This document shows positions 1-13,034 of a stretch of 64,000 nucleotides of DNA, piece after piece; the stretch's first letter is position 1, and each line of letters starts with the position of its first letter. The notes beneath the pieces are model-generated. The model saw nothing but the letters and a program-made list of their open reading frames with translations. It had not been told where the DNA came from and did no database searches. A program made the translations under genes and the position numbers. Origin of the DNA: Anarhynchus alexandrinus (lineage: Eukaryota > Chordata > Aves > Charadriiformes > Charadriidae); NCBI GenBank assembly GCA_008711295.1, contig VUYV01000019.1, positions 6,575,882 to 6,639,881 of the forward strand. The letters are read 5' to 3'.

Positions 1-2143
1 ACAGATTTTTGTCATTTCTCCCCAGACAAAATCCTTATAGTTGAAACTACTTCAAAGCATCTTTACAAGTACACCTTGTCAATTTGCTGGCCCAGTCCTC
101 CTCTTCACCTTGAAACACACAGCCTTGCTTCACAGTCCGAGTCTGAATGCAGTTACCATTACTGAGATGGACATGTCAACTAGACACAGGTTTCACTGAA
201 TGCGTCTAACATTTTTTCTGTAATCAAAGAATTTCCATTTGATGTCAGGTGTCACATATAACAACAAAAGCAGTCCTGAAATTATAGTGGTGTCTTGCAA
301 ATGAGGGCTAATGTAGTAAACAGGTTAAATTTTAATAATGCTCATGATATCTCTCCGAAAAAATCCTTATTTTTTAGACTTATGTGAACAATAACCCCAG
401 ACTGGTCTCACTCTGTTTAACTACCTTATTTTTCAGATACAAATGCAAACTTACACTGTTTTTGAAAAGAGGACAGTTGTCCTATTTTATTAGCATGTAT
501 TTGCTCCTCCACAAGCGCAGTCTGATTAGCCAATTCCTAGGTAACCAGCTGAGGAAAAGCTGAGAAAGGAATGTTTCCATGGCATATGCAGTCCTTCACC
601 ACCCACTACTGCGGGTCCTGGATGTGAGGTTGAGAAGAGGTCCAAATTATCTGAACTAGACATTCCTACCTACCCAGTGGCATCTTCAAGGAAGGAGCAG
701 AAATTACAATAGTCAAGACAGTTGTCTTCACTGCGTTTCACTGAGGAAACATTTGCAAAAGTATGAGGGATTCATTGTGTATGGAAATCCCAGTAAAACA
801 CCTCCTGGGATGACCATGCCATCTAAAGGCAAAAGGGTCCAGCGCTGAAAAGGCAGAGACTTTACATAAATGTCCCTTACTCTCTCACCAAGCCTAGGGT
901 CACAGATTTGCAGAAGTTATATGCTTTTCCTTTTCCAAGGATATATAACCAAACATCTTGATGCAAAAAAGTAGAAAAAAGTTCAGAAAGGACAAACTTC
1001 AAAGTGCACGTTGGGTAACATTCGGTATTGTGAATAAGTATTTTTTTTTCAGCAACAGTCTGGCATTTTGAGCAAACGTAAAGGGTACCTGTGTTCCTAC
1101 AAAGTGTTCCATGGCAAAATCTGGATGTTTCACTACAAAGTACAACCATAGTAGCCGAGTGCCTTCAGTTGTACTGTCTTGTTTACTTAGTAGATTGAAC
1201 TTTCTGTTAAGGGATACTACATTAAAAAGGAGTCAGTCTATTAAAACTATGAAGGTACCACAAGTTCATGAATGTGGGCTCTATATGCTATGTTTACTTT
1301 AGATTTGGGCAGAGAGCTCCTCATAGCTATCAAAGATACACATGAATATCCAAGGGAAGCAGCGCCTTGGGCAATCACCTTCTATCTCATGGTCTTAAAC
1401 TCAGAAAAATATGTGTAAAAGACTTGTATAAAACACATTAATTCCTCTTTTGCATCCAATATATTGATGAGTGAAGGATTAAATTTATATATCTATTCCA
1501 TTTAAACACTTGGTATCCATGAATACCTGTATTTGGAAATTATCCAAGGCAGATAATAACAAAGAAACCAGGCAGTTCCCACTGAAAAAAAATGGAAGGA
1601 AGAATAGCTCAGATCAGCCTGTGTTGGGTAAACGACACTTGGTGATCCTTTGAGTTGGAACAGGGGCATAAGAGTTCTTCAAGCAGGTTTGACACTGACC
1701 CTGCACTCCAGAGCCTCTCTGGTTGGAAGAACTTCCATAAGCCTCAGCCTTGGTAACCCTCTGCATTAGGATGCAGACATTATAATATTTAGAGATTTAA
1801 AATACTTAGCTTTGATAGTAGCCATAACAGAATCTTGTATGTCTTGTTCATCTACACTGAAGTGAAGACAACACCTTATTTTCCTCTGTATGCCCATTTC
1901 TGAAGTCTGAGAATCCATTTTAAACATCATTATAATTTTAATTCTCTCAAGCCAAATCTCATTCAAACAGTAAGAAAACATCTAGAAAGGGAAAATGATT
2001 AATTTAAAGCTAGACTTGTTTCCAGCACTATAAATTTCCCTCATGTCCCTTGTAACATGGTGGAGGAATTGCATGTACTATTATTATACATACTTTAATG
2101 TCATGACTATTAGTTGGGCAATGGGAATCATTATATTTTCAAA

Positions 2144-2201
2144 TTTTTTTTTCTGTTTTTTTTTTGTTTGTTTGTTTGTTTTGTTTTGCTTTTTTCCCCC
2201 A
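2144..2201. repeat. T-rich (TTTG)n low-complexity tract
   Basis: Long T runs interrupted by single C or G with several TTTG units, ending in TTTTTTCCCCC. No target-site duplication or element body was recognised beside it. Confidence 0.85.
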
Positions 2202-5200
2202 ATTAACTGGTATTACTACAATACTGAGCAAGGACTGTAAATTTAGATCTGTAAGAATTACATTAGTTTTGGTCTAGTGTAAACCACTAACTACAGTGGG
2301 ACTTCGTAAGCTTTATGTTTCCACTGCTCTGATCTCTTCCCTGCAGTAGGGCTGCATTTTAACTCCATACCGCATCCCATTCCTGCAGGATGCTTGAGTA
2401 TGTCACAGTGCCCCAACGAAACTGAAACTCTAATGGGTCACCCATGGCAGCGGATGCAAGGGCCACTTGTAAGGAAGGAACAAGCCTGGATACATAGTGC
2501 TAAGGCATTATTAAATTATTAACCCAACTACTGAAGTAACTAGCAAGTTTACAACACTGATTTAACACGTTGCTAATAGTATTACATCAATGTTTTACAG
2601 AAATCTGGACAACTGAGAGGAAAATATGGATTAAAAAAAGTAAGCAATTTCAAAAGAAAGAAAAAAATGACTGTGTCAACCCAGCATTTACTTCTGAGTA
2701 CATTTTTATTACTCTTTTGCCAAAGTAGTAGTAACTTATTGTCAGTGTTTTACATTATTTTTTTCATCCTACTGTGTAAACCATGTTTCTTCCTTAAAAC
2801 AAGAGTTGTGAAGCAATCCTAACGTGAAAACTATGACCTAAGTCAATGCTTGCTCCTTAAAAAGAATGTTTTACATTTATATTATGATAATGCTGAAGTT
2901 TGTACTGTGATATTAACATAAAAATGATATTTCAGAATTAGCAATGCTTATATTCTTGTTAAAATAAGAAACACTTCTTCCTTTTCTTTTACAGGATATT
3001 GAAATTTCACTTGAACAAATGTGTGCAATGTAAACATAAAACAAAATAAAATGTAAAAAGCACTTGTCCAAATCTTCTGTAAAAGAACGTAAAGTATATA
3101 AAATTAATTGGAGAATTCTCATTCTTGCACCCTCTGAAATACACTTGACATATGTAACCACAAACATGGAAGAATATATTTCCAAAGGGGAGAGAATACA
3201 CGCTCAGATATTATCTGGGAAAAAAATGCATTGAAATTCCTCTGTGATGAATAGACTTTTTTTTTTTTCTCCTCAGGGTGACCTCTACCTTCAGAATATG
3301 ATGGTTTTATTATGATTAATAAATTTCATTTCCACAGAGGAAAGGAACAGTGTCAGCTTAAACTTAAAGCAAGTGGGTTTCTTTTTAAATGCTAATTTTT
3401 AAACACGCCCTTGCATGACACCAAATTTAGAAGCTCAGAAGGTTAGCAGAATAGATTCTGATTTCTATGCTGAAAATAGTAAGAAGGATTTAAACTATAT
3501 TGTCACACTGAAAATCAGTAAGCTACTTCAGTCACATAGTCATTGGTTCATTTATTCACTATTATGCCAGCATGCTTATTTCTCATTAAAATTAGTGGCA
3601 TTTAAATGCTTTGTGATAATTTGCAGTGGAAATAATCATTCTAGGTAAACAATTTACTAAAATTTAGGGCATGCAAATGGCAAAATATTTTGAATAAATT
3701 AATAGTCAATGTGATTTTCTGTGTATTTTACAGAATGTTAAATCAGTGTATCAAAAGCAACATGTGCACTTACAAATTCTTGTCTAAGAACTCATCTGAT
3801 GAGCAATTTTGATGCACTACTAATTAGAACAAGGTAAGTTCCACTATTTTCCAGTATATCTGGAACAAGTATTCACGACATAACAGGAAAAAAAAAATGT
3901 TTGCTAGCATTTTGTTACTATACTGGCACTGGTTCTGAAGTAGTTGGACATCTTACTGGGAAATAACTGAGAAAAAGAAAAAAAAAATCAGTGTAGCCAC
4001 ACTGTAAATGCAGCTGTAAACTATTCACCAAAAGCTCAGTGTATTGTAGGTTCTTCTGTACTCATGCTATGTCTCAATTTCTTCAATCGTTTTCCGTACA
4101 GGGTTTAAAATTGCTAAAATAATGTGTAAAAGCACAATTTGTTGTCCACTGCACAAATAAAAAAAAAAGAAGAATTAAAAACGGTAATTGGTTCTGAGAT
4201 TTATTTTAGTAGGGCCCCTGAAATTGAATCTCTCTTTAAATCATCAGTAGTATGTGCCTCTCTAATTGTAATTACCATTTTAGATTTTTAAGTTCTTTGG
4301 TACTATGACTGTATTTCCATACACATGTAGACAGACAGTGGAGCTCTGATACCGGAGACATTTGGAAGCTCCTTAATAATATATATATTGTAGGGTTTAA
4401 TAACAACATTAATAAGGAAAAATTCCCAGTATAGAATATGAACCAAGTTAATACATTTTCCTCAAGTGATTTGAGAACTACAGAAAAGAATTTTGAACAA
4501 GAATTTATTTTTCAGGAAATTGATGCCTGTATCTTTCTGATCATTATCACTACCCCCATTTTTAAAGTCTAAAAGAACTACAGATAATGATGACTTTGTT
4601 TAAAGAAACATAAAAAAGAGAAGTTAAAAATCTGGTACTACCTCAGCTAAATCTAACTCTGATCTAATCCCCCGTTACTTGCTGCATTACAAGCAAAGTG
4701 TACCTGTCGCTGGAAAGCTCACGGTTCTAACTTTTCTACAATATTATCCATTCTTTACTAGCTCTGATTATAATGGAACAATCAAGTAATAAAACTGCTG
4801 CTTCTTCAAACCTGTGTATGTCGAATCTTCAACGAGAATAACCTTAATGTACTGAAATTTTAGACAGAGATGCAAAGATTTTAGTAAAGAATTGAAAGGA
4901 ACACAAGGAAAGCAAGGGTTACCTGGCCTTATCCAATTAAATGATTCCAGTAACTAACGTCTTGCGCTCTCCCTTGGCCAGATAACTACAATGATACCAG
5001 GACAGATGACATGAGCAGAGCTCCGTCGTATGCGCACCAGTTACATACCACATTGCTCAGCAGTATTTTAACCTCAGTGGGCCAACGCTGTGCAGCAGTG
5101 GTAGTCCTTTAACTTAAAAGTCTTTACTAGAGTAGGATGGTATCTGCTTACGGTGCTCAAAGCATGTGCAACCTATCAATTTATTTAATTTTGGATATTA

Positions 5201-6683
5201 ATACCAAGCAACTTCAGGCATTTCAATCACCTCAATGAGCAATTCAGTTTGCCCTCGTTGAGGGCAACAAGGAAAGATGTCTATCCTAAGTTTTTACTTA
5301 AGACCAAGAAAAATGATCAAAATCAGCTCATAAAAACAGTTTCTAGTCATTTTTCTTGATTGTAAAGGTTAAGAATGCTAAAATCCCCTATGCAGTTTTA
5401 AATGCACAAATATCAAACACTAAGATCATTCTGCAAGGGAGGACCCATAAAATATTTTGTTGCTTATCATTCTCCTCTTCCACAACTGATAATGCTTTAC
5501 AGATTTGTGATGTGGAGCAGATAAAGAATTGGGAAGATGTAGTAGAGACAGACAGCACAATGAAACAGTGAGAAACCTCAAGGTATACTGCAGTGCTGAA
5601 CTCCTGTATACTTTGAATGCCATGAGGGATTGCCTATTAGTATAGTATTAACATTCCTAGGTTTTCACAGAGATGAAGAAACTTGACCACAGTCTACCAT
5701 AGGGATAGGGCAATAATAAAAGATTTCCATGAAGGGATCTTCATAAATACATCACTGACCAAATATTAAAATATACTTATATTTACTTTCTCCTGCAGGC
5801 TGGAGCAAGAAGAAACTTGAGAAGCCTATTCAGAATTTTCTATATGCAGAGACAAATTTCAAATTCTTGACCATTTACTAATTTATGTCACATCTGAATT
5901 TGGCCAGTTAATTTTCTTGCTAACTGATGGGCGTGTTTTGCAGAAATTTTTGTTGTTGATGCTCAGACCTGATTTTAATTTTTACTTCTGTATGCCAACC
6001 TGTAGCTTCTTTTGAAGTTTGTTAGATGTTTACAGCCATCCAAAGTTGATCTGCCACCTTGTTAAACATTTAAATAAATATGATTGATATTGGTTAATTT
6101 GCAGAAATATAGAAGTGCAACAAACAGGAGCACAGGTGACTTCCCTCCTGAGCTGATGCTGAATAACTGCTGTGGAACGACCCCAGGGACAGACCTCAGC
6201 TTAAAAGCTTTCTCTCAAGTTTCAGTCTTGCTGCGGGGATTTCACTTGATGCCTAGTTAAAAATTTAACATAGTTCTGTGCTACCAACAACAACTTGCTG
6301 TATCATCTCTGTCCAAGAAAGTTAGACTTTATACAAACTTCATTAAAAAAAGCCACGGGGGAAACTGAGGCTTGCCATCAGGTGATACCTGAAACCAGCT
6401 GTATTACAGTGAAAACCAAGTATTTCTTTAATCTGTAAAGCATTTTCCTAATACTATTGCTGTTATATTTGGGGCAATAAACCTTGACTAAACTCTTACC
6501 TAGTTCAATAATAATTATACAGGCTACTTTGTTCATTAAATTTTAAAGCAGTCTTTTGTGCTTGAGTGTAAAGTTCTGTAGTGTGCAATCTTACTAACTT
6601 TTTGTTTAATATTTTAAATGTAATATGAGAATCTCAAGATACTGAAACTGAATCCTTGATTATTTAGTGTACTTGTATATAAC

Positions 6684-6706
6684 CACACATGCATGCACAC
6701 ACACAA
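6684..6706. repeat. CATGCATGCA followed by CA repeat
   Basis: CACACATGCATGCACACACA on plus; on the transcript strand this reads as a TG run holding two overlapping TGCATG motifs. It is at least 20 kb downstream of the nearest exon seen, so a splicing role is uncertain. Confidence 0.8.
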
Positions 6707-8135
6707 ACCACCTTTCATGTGTACTATTTTCAGTCTGTAAGAGAAAAAAAATCTGATCGCATAATTAAAAGAACAGTACAGAAGATGCACACATGCTTAT
6801 GCGCACTTGTTGAGGGCAAACGCAGATTATTCACTATTTCTGTTATCAAAGGAGCTTCACATTGCAAATCCTCCATTTACAAATCACAGAACCTCAGCTT
6901 TACTTAATCTTGTCATGTTGTCACATTTGACTAGCCATGCGAACTGACCTAGAACTGTAAGCACCGGGAAGGCAAGCTGTCAAAGAGATAATGACAAAGA
7001 TGCCAAAAAGGGCTGCCAGTGTTTTCACTGGGTGAGAAAAAGGAATTAATCAAACTTCATGAAAGAAGAACAGAGGGTAATCAAAGTGTTTACTGATTTT
7101 TATCAACTGACCCAATAGCTGAACATCTTTACCACACAACTACCACAAGCAGTAAAAGCGGTAACAAATAGAATTCCACATAAGCAACTCTTTACAGCAG
7201 CAGTAAAAGCAAGTTTAAACTGCCAACATAAAGGACACTTGAATTTATAGAAGAAGTTTAATAATGTGCATTAGTACAACATTTCCTAGTCTTTCCAGAG
7301 CAAAAACTTCTGTATCTGCTATTTTTCACAGGGAAAAGCGTTACAGCCTTAAATAAATACTGGCACAAAGACCTTACAGATACTCCTTCATCCTCAGTTT
7401 TTATTTTATCTGATTAGTAGAAGATGATAACATAATAATAAAAGCATCTCATAGAAAATCGTTATTTTCCCAGTCAAATTGCTTCATGAAATAAAGCCAA
7501 CCCATAGGCAGCAATACTCCAAGGGAGGAACCTCTCACAACTGAACGTATGTCTATCCACAATAATTTGAAAAGCCTGTAACTGCATTTTTCTATAGCAG
7601 TTGGGATTATATGGACGTCTCAGAAATTCCTTTGAAAGAATATAACCTGCTCAACCTACCAGACACGTGAGTATCAATGAGATGTATGCAAACATGCACG
7701 GCAAAATTGTGACCGGCTACGATTATTTATTTACTGTAGCAGAGGTGCACCACAACAGGCACCTTAACCATTCTAAGCACTTTGTCAGATATTAATTTGC
7801 TTTTAAATAAGTATCTCCATATCTGCTATTGTTTCATTAGTGAAATTTGTGGTAGTGTTTATGTTGACAGGTTAATGATAGTACACAGGAAAATTGCAAT
7901 GACTTGAGCAATTGCATTGGTTAAAAATTGCCAATGTTGCATTCATTCAATAGTATGAGCTCCACTGTTTGCTGCTTTAAGCTGCCTGCTTTTAAGATAC
8001 ATTTTTCCTAGAGTTATAAAATTAAACCTTTCAGAATGTTTAATCTGTTTTGGAGACTGTCTATTTCTCCAAATGAAGGTCAATAACTTAATCTAGGACT
8101 GTCAACTTCTAAAGCTTTATAATGCATTTCTTTTG

Positions 8136-8157
8136 CACACACACACACACACACACA
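8136..8157. repeat. (CA)11 dinucleotide microsatellite
   Basis: Eleven uninterrupted CA units in the large 3' intron. Likely polymorphic in length. Confidence 0.95.
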
Positions 8158-8277
8158 ATCCCGCCTCCTGGGGATGATTCTGCTCAAATATGTAAATAAA
8201 TACAGTCACAATTGGACAGATGTTATATCCACTTCCACCATACTTCATTTCAAATTCAGGTTTATATATACACTTGC

Positions 8278-8289
8278 CTCTCTCTCTCT
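8278..8289. repeat. Short (CT)n run
   Basis: About six CT dinucleotides, preceded by TATATATACAC. Low-complexity intronic sequence. Confidence 0.8.
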
Positions 8290-11200
8290 GTTATTTCAGA
8301 GTCATAAAGTGCATATACACTTGGGAGAAAAATAATACCAGGCATCCGACTGCACTGGGTTTTTTTGTTTGTAAATGAAAGTTGGATAACAGTTAAAAAC
8401 TGGAAGAAGAAAGAAAGAGTCATATAAATATAGAATAATGATTCTGCCCCACATTTACACAAAACTCGTAACATGTAATATGCAGGTACATCCTAGAATG
8501 CACTTGGAAAAGCTGCTACAAAATATTTTTTCTTTACAAACTATGAATTTTGCTTTTACAAAACCTAGAAGGAAAAAAATATATTGAGCACCGATTTGAA
8601 AAATTCATTAAAAATGCTAAAGATTCAAAAGCAACAAAGTACAATGGTTTGTAACCAACCTGTAAATAAACCGTGGGTTTATTCTGGGTCTCACTCTGAT
8701 TTATTAGGAGCCTTATAGGGCAAGATGCCCATTGCCCATCAGCCAGGAACCTCAGGACTAGTTCTCCCCTAACGTACCCATCGTCAGAGATTTGCTAGAG
8801 CAACGTCTTCAGAGATCTTTGTTAGAATTCCATCATCAAACTGATAGGAGGCTTCAGATAGTTCCCCTACCTCTGTTCTAGTTCAGGTCTCTTTGCAGAC
8901 TCTTTAATCATGCCTGCCAGGGAAGATCTATCCCAGAAGCACAGAACTTCTCTTCTGAAAAGTAATTATTTTTAGCCGCAGAATGCACTGGATGCAATCA
9001 AGAGTGAAATATTTTTAAATTTCCCATGGAAGGATCCCTCTGTCAGATACTCAACTAGGTTCTCTTTATATAATGCGCATGCAAGGACTGATACACAGAT
9101 AAATAGAAATGTGTATATGGACGCACCATCCGTTCATTAACACGTTTACTTATTCAAGATTACTTTATTCCCAAATCGGAAAAGATGTGATGTGGCTGAG
9201 GGCTAAGTATCCTCTGGCAGGAATGATAAAGTATTAGGAAAAGAAAAGTGAATATTACCAGCAGAATCACCCAAGACCCCCACTTCCATTAGATAATAAA
9301 GTTCTAACCAAAAGTTTAATTGTTATATTATTATTTGAGATCTACGAACACACGCATTCTTTACAAGGAAACAATACAAACATACGTATACTCACATTTC
9401 AAACATTGAGCATATTATCAGTATCTTCACTTTATATCAATTTTACAAACACAGTTGAGTTACTGTAATTGAGTTTAGGAGCACTAAAAAAAGCACTATA
9501 AAACTGTACTGTAGGTGTTTTGCATGCATCTGAAAAACCACAGGAAGGTTAGCTTCAGTTCTAAGTTTATGTATCTCTATATATGCTCCATGTACTAAAA
9601 CACAAAACATCAGATAATAAGTTAGTTGAAAGTCAACTTACAGATTTGAAAAACCAAATGCAACTTTGGCAACTTGTACCACAGGAATACAGGCCAGAGA
9701 ATTATTTTTTTATAAAGCCAAAAGTCCTTTAAAGTCTATGACTAAAACTTAGGTATATGAGAAACAGAAGACACAGGCTTTCATTAGCTTTCTCCTTCAG
9801 ATCATATTACAAAAAAGGCACCTACAGTCACCTAAGATGGATATGTTTATCATATGGTCAAAAACATACCTAACGAAAATACCTTATAGTTGAATCAATT
9901 CAACAGAGGTAATCAATTGGTAAACTGAAAAGTTTTAATAAATATACACAGAGATCCATTTCCTTCTGTGTAAAGTTCACTGAATTTACTGATAAACAAG
10001 AGCGCTATATTTCTGACTGGAATTCCAAAGTCGCGATATACAGTATATGTATAATATAGTCTTGGACACTTACATTGTGTCTGAGCTGAGGGGAAAAAAA
10101 ATATCTGTATTAGAGAAATTATTATTGTTTAGAAGGGTTCGCTCTGCAAAACAGGAAACTGTTTTCAGGACAAAAAAATATTAAAGACCACATGTCCATC
10201 TCAAGAAGTTAAAAAATTGCTAAAACAATTATATTTATTATTACTTAGCAAGGCCTATATTTATGAATTAGTAGCCTCCCTACTACAGCTCACTCTAATC
10301 CGGAGCTGAGCAGGAGGCGCAAGTGAAATAATGAAAGCCAAAATCCAAGTCTAGTGAGATCAAGAAAGTGTCAAATGTTGACTTCTCAAAATGTATTCTC
10401 TTAATGATTTAGGTCTTTGAAAAATCTTTGTTAAATCAGGCTTTGTTACAGGAGAACTTTTCAGATTACCACCAAAAATGCTACAGATAGCATAAAGTAC
10501 GGCATAAACAGAACACTCTTCACCTTTCATTTATTTCTGCTAATGTAAAACTCTATAAATAAGCAGTTCTTAATACCAACATTGTGTGTCACACTAGACG
10601 CCCTTTCATCCTTCAATACAAGCAGCTTCTATCAACTCAGTAGACTTCTTGCATAACATTATTGGCAGAATATGTCCCGGCACTGTTACTATTTATTTTG
10701 GCTTTTGATTTCTTCGGTAGTGACATAATACCATCCTTACCTGAATTAAGACTAAGATTGTTCAAAGTCTATCACTTAAGAGAGAAAATCTCTTGACATA
10801 TTCAATATATTTATATATTACCATTACCTTTTAAAAACATTGATCATTCTTCCGTACCCATGGCTTACAACATGATAGTATATTAGTAAAGCAGCTAAGA
10901 CTTTTTACTTACTAGAGAGCGATCCTCTGAAGGCACAGACCCTCTCTCCCACTATCTTATCCATAGGATAGACTTTGTGAGTGCTTTAGGGTCTGCAGTA
11001 CCCTTGTGGGCAATATTTGCCCCCAAAGAGTTGAAAAGAAAATTGTTAAATCTATAGCACTTACAATGTCCTACATACATCTAAGCCTTTTCTCTTTTCA
11101 TTTGTTCTGTTTTGGCTTTTTTAAAGTCACAATCTTGATTGTACTGCACAGCAAGTATTTATTAGAAGGTTTAACATATCCTTACTTTTCTAGGCCCATA

Positions 11201-12996
11201 GGCTCAAGCTATAAATTAATTAAACTATTCCAAAGATTTATCCTATGGACTTTCCTATGCTTTCTCTTACGATTAAATGCAGCATGTGAAAAAGGATATT
11301 GAGACCTGGATGGATGCATCAAGAAGTATCAATGATTGTTACCTGCAGAGGTGTTACAAGAAATTTCATCTGCTGCAACGAAGACGAATTGATTTCTGCA
11401 AGAGAAGATAAAATTCACAATACTGCTTGCTGACTGGGAAATGTGCTAGCTGCCAATTGACTTAATGTTTACAGATGGGGTAGGGGAAGGGTGCTTAATT
11501 TTAATGAATGTAGCAAGAAAAAGTGTTGACGTATTTCAGTACTATAGAGTTTATAAGGATCATGAGGTAGACATGCTGGGATCTTTTAAATGAAATAATG
11601 GCAACATTTGGATATGGACTATGTACAAACTCTTGCATTGGAAGCTTCATGTTTAGTGTTACAGATATGTCAATATATTTATGAAGTCTAATAAAAATAA
11701 AACAATATTTATATTGATATAGGGCAGTACTACAAAATACGTAAAAAGCATTTTTGGAAAAAAACCTGCAATTTATTTCGTGCATCTGAAAGGAGGATAT
11801 TGAAAGTAAAATATTTTGCTTTTTATATGTCTAATATGATTGCAATCAGAAAATGAATTTTCTGCTATTTATTAAAAAAATGACATAGTATATTCTCATA
11901 TACTGTCATCCAAATACATACAAAAGTCTTTTGCATAATCTTAAGAGAATGAACTAGAGATATGAGTAATTTAATATAAACCTTCTCTTGCAAAATTCTT
12001 TTTTAAACCAGGTAACATAAAAAGAGAAACGTTAAATACACTAATATTTTAAAACACAGAAAACTTCACTATGGCACAAATCCTGATTTGTCCTTTCTGA
12101 AGTCAAAGCAAACAGGATTTGGGTTAGCGGAAACCATGTTTAAGGATTAACATCAAATGATTCCATTATGAGCATATACACAGCTTCCTTTAAATTATTT
12201 TTGTGTTGTGGGGGATTAATAAAGAACCTGGCTCAAGTTTTAACACTTGGGTGCTGTTTTACTCCAGATTACTTGAAGCTCCTCCAGCCTGCACTGCTAG
12301 GCATGGTGAAAACTGAGTTCTTCTATTTCGCACAGCTTTAATGCAAGAGTCTACCAAATAGGAGCTAGAAGGAACTAGTTCTTGCTTGTACTGAGCACTA
12401 CCTGGAAAACTTAGCTCTGCAAGATGACGAAAGCTCTGTCAAGCATTAAGTACTCTGAAGATCCTATTGAAATCTATTCGGTTCAGGAGCAAACATCTCA
12501 TAGGGGTAACAGAACCTTCAGGAGTTAAGCCCTAAGAGAACAAAATCTAGTTCTATTACTTCACCTCCAATGTATTAGAGAGACATGAAATGCTCGTTTA
12601 GAAATCTGTGAAGCTTGTTACTTAGAAGTTCACATTTTGGGGAAAAAATAAAACAAAACAAGGAATGTGTAATCCATACTATAGGGACAGGATTGATTAA
12701 AATCAAAAGTAGCATGTGATCATTGCCTCTGCCCTATCTCCGAGACACTAACACCTGCCTTTTAGTATGAATTAATTTAGTGATCAAAATGTATATTCTT
12801 TCATTTTCAATTGGATGTACAGATTGGTAGTTTTGCTCTTTATTTTGTCATCTGCAGCAATTTCACAAACTAATGAGATCTACCTAGCAAGTAATGCTAA
12901 AGAGATGAATTTAAAAAAATGAAGGGGGATAAATTTAGCAATATAAATACAGAGCTACTCTGTATTTCATAGGTAGTGTAATTTGTCACTGTATTT

Positions 12997-13034
12997 ACTG
13001 CTATCACCTCTTTTATTATCACCTCTTGTGATAA
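12997..13034. repeat. Small tandem duplication of TATCACCTCTT
   Basis: CTATCACCTCTTTTATTATCACCTCTTGTGATAATT holds two copies about 16 nt apart, followed by a GTGATA that can pair back with TATCAC. Confidence 0.65.
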
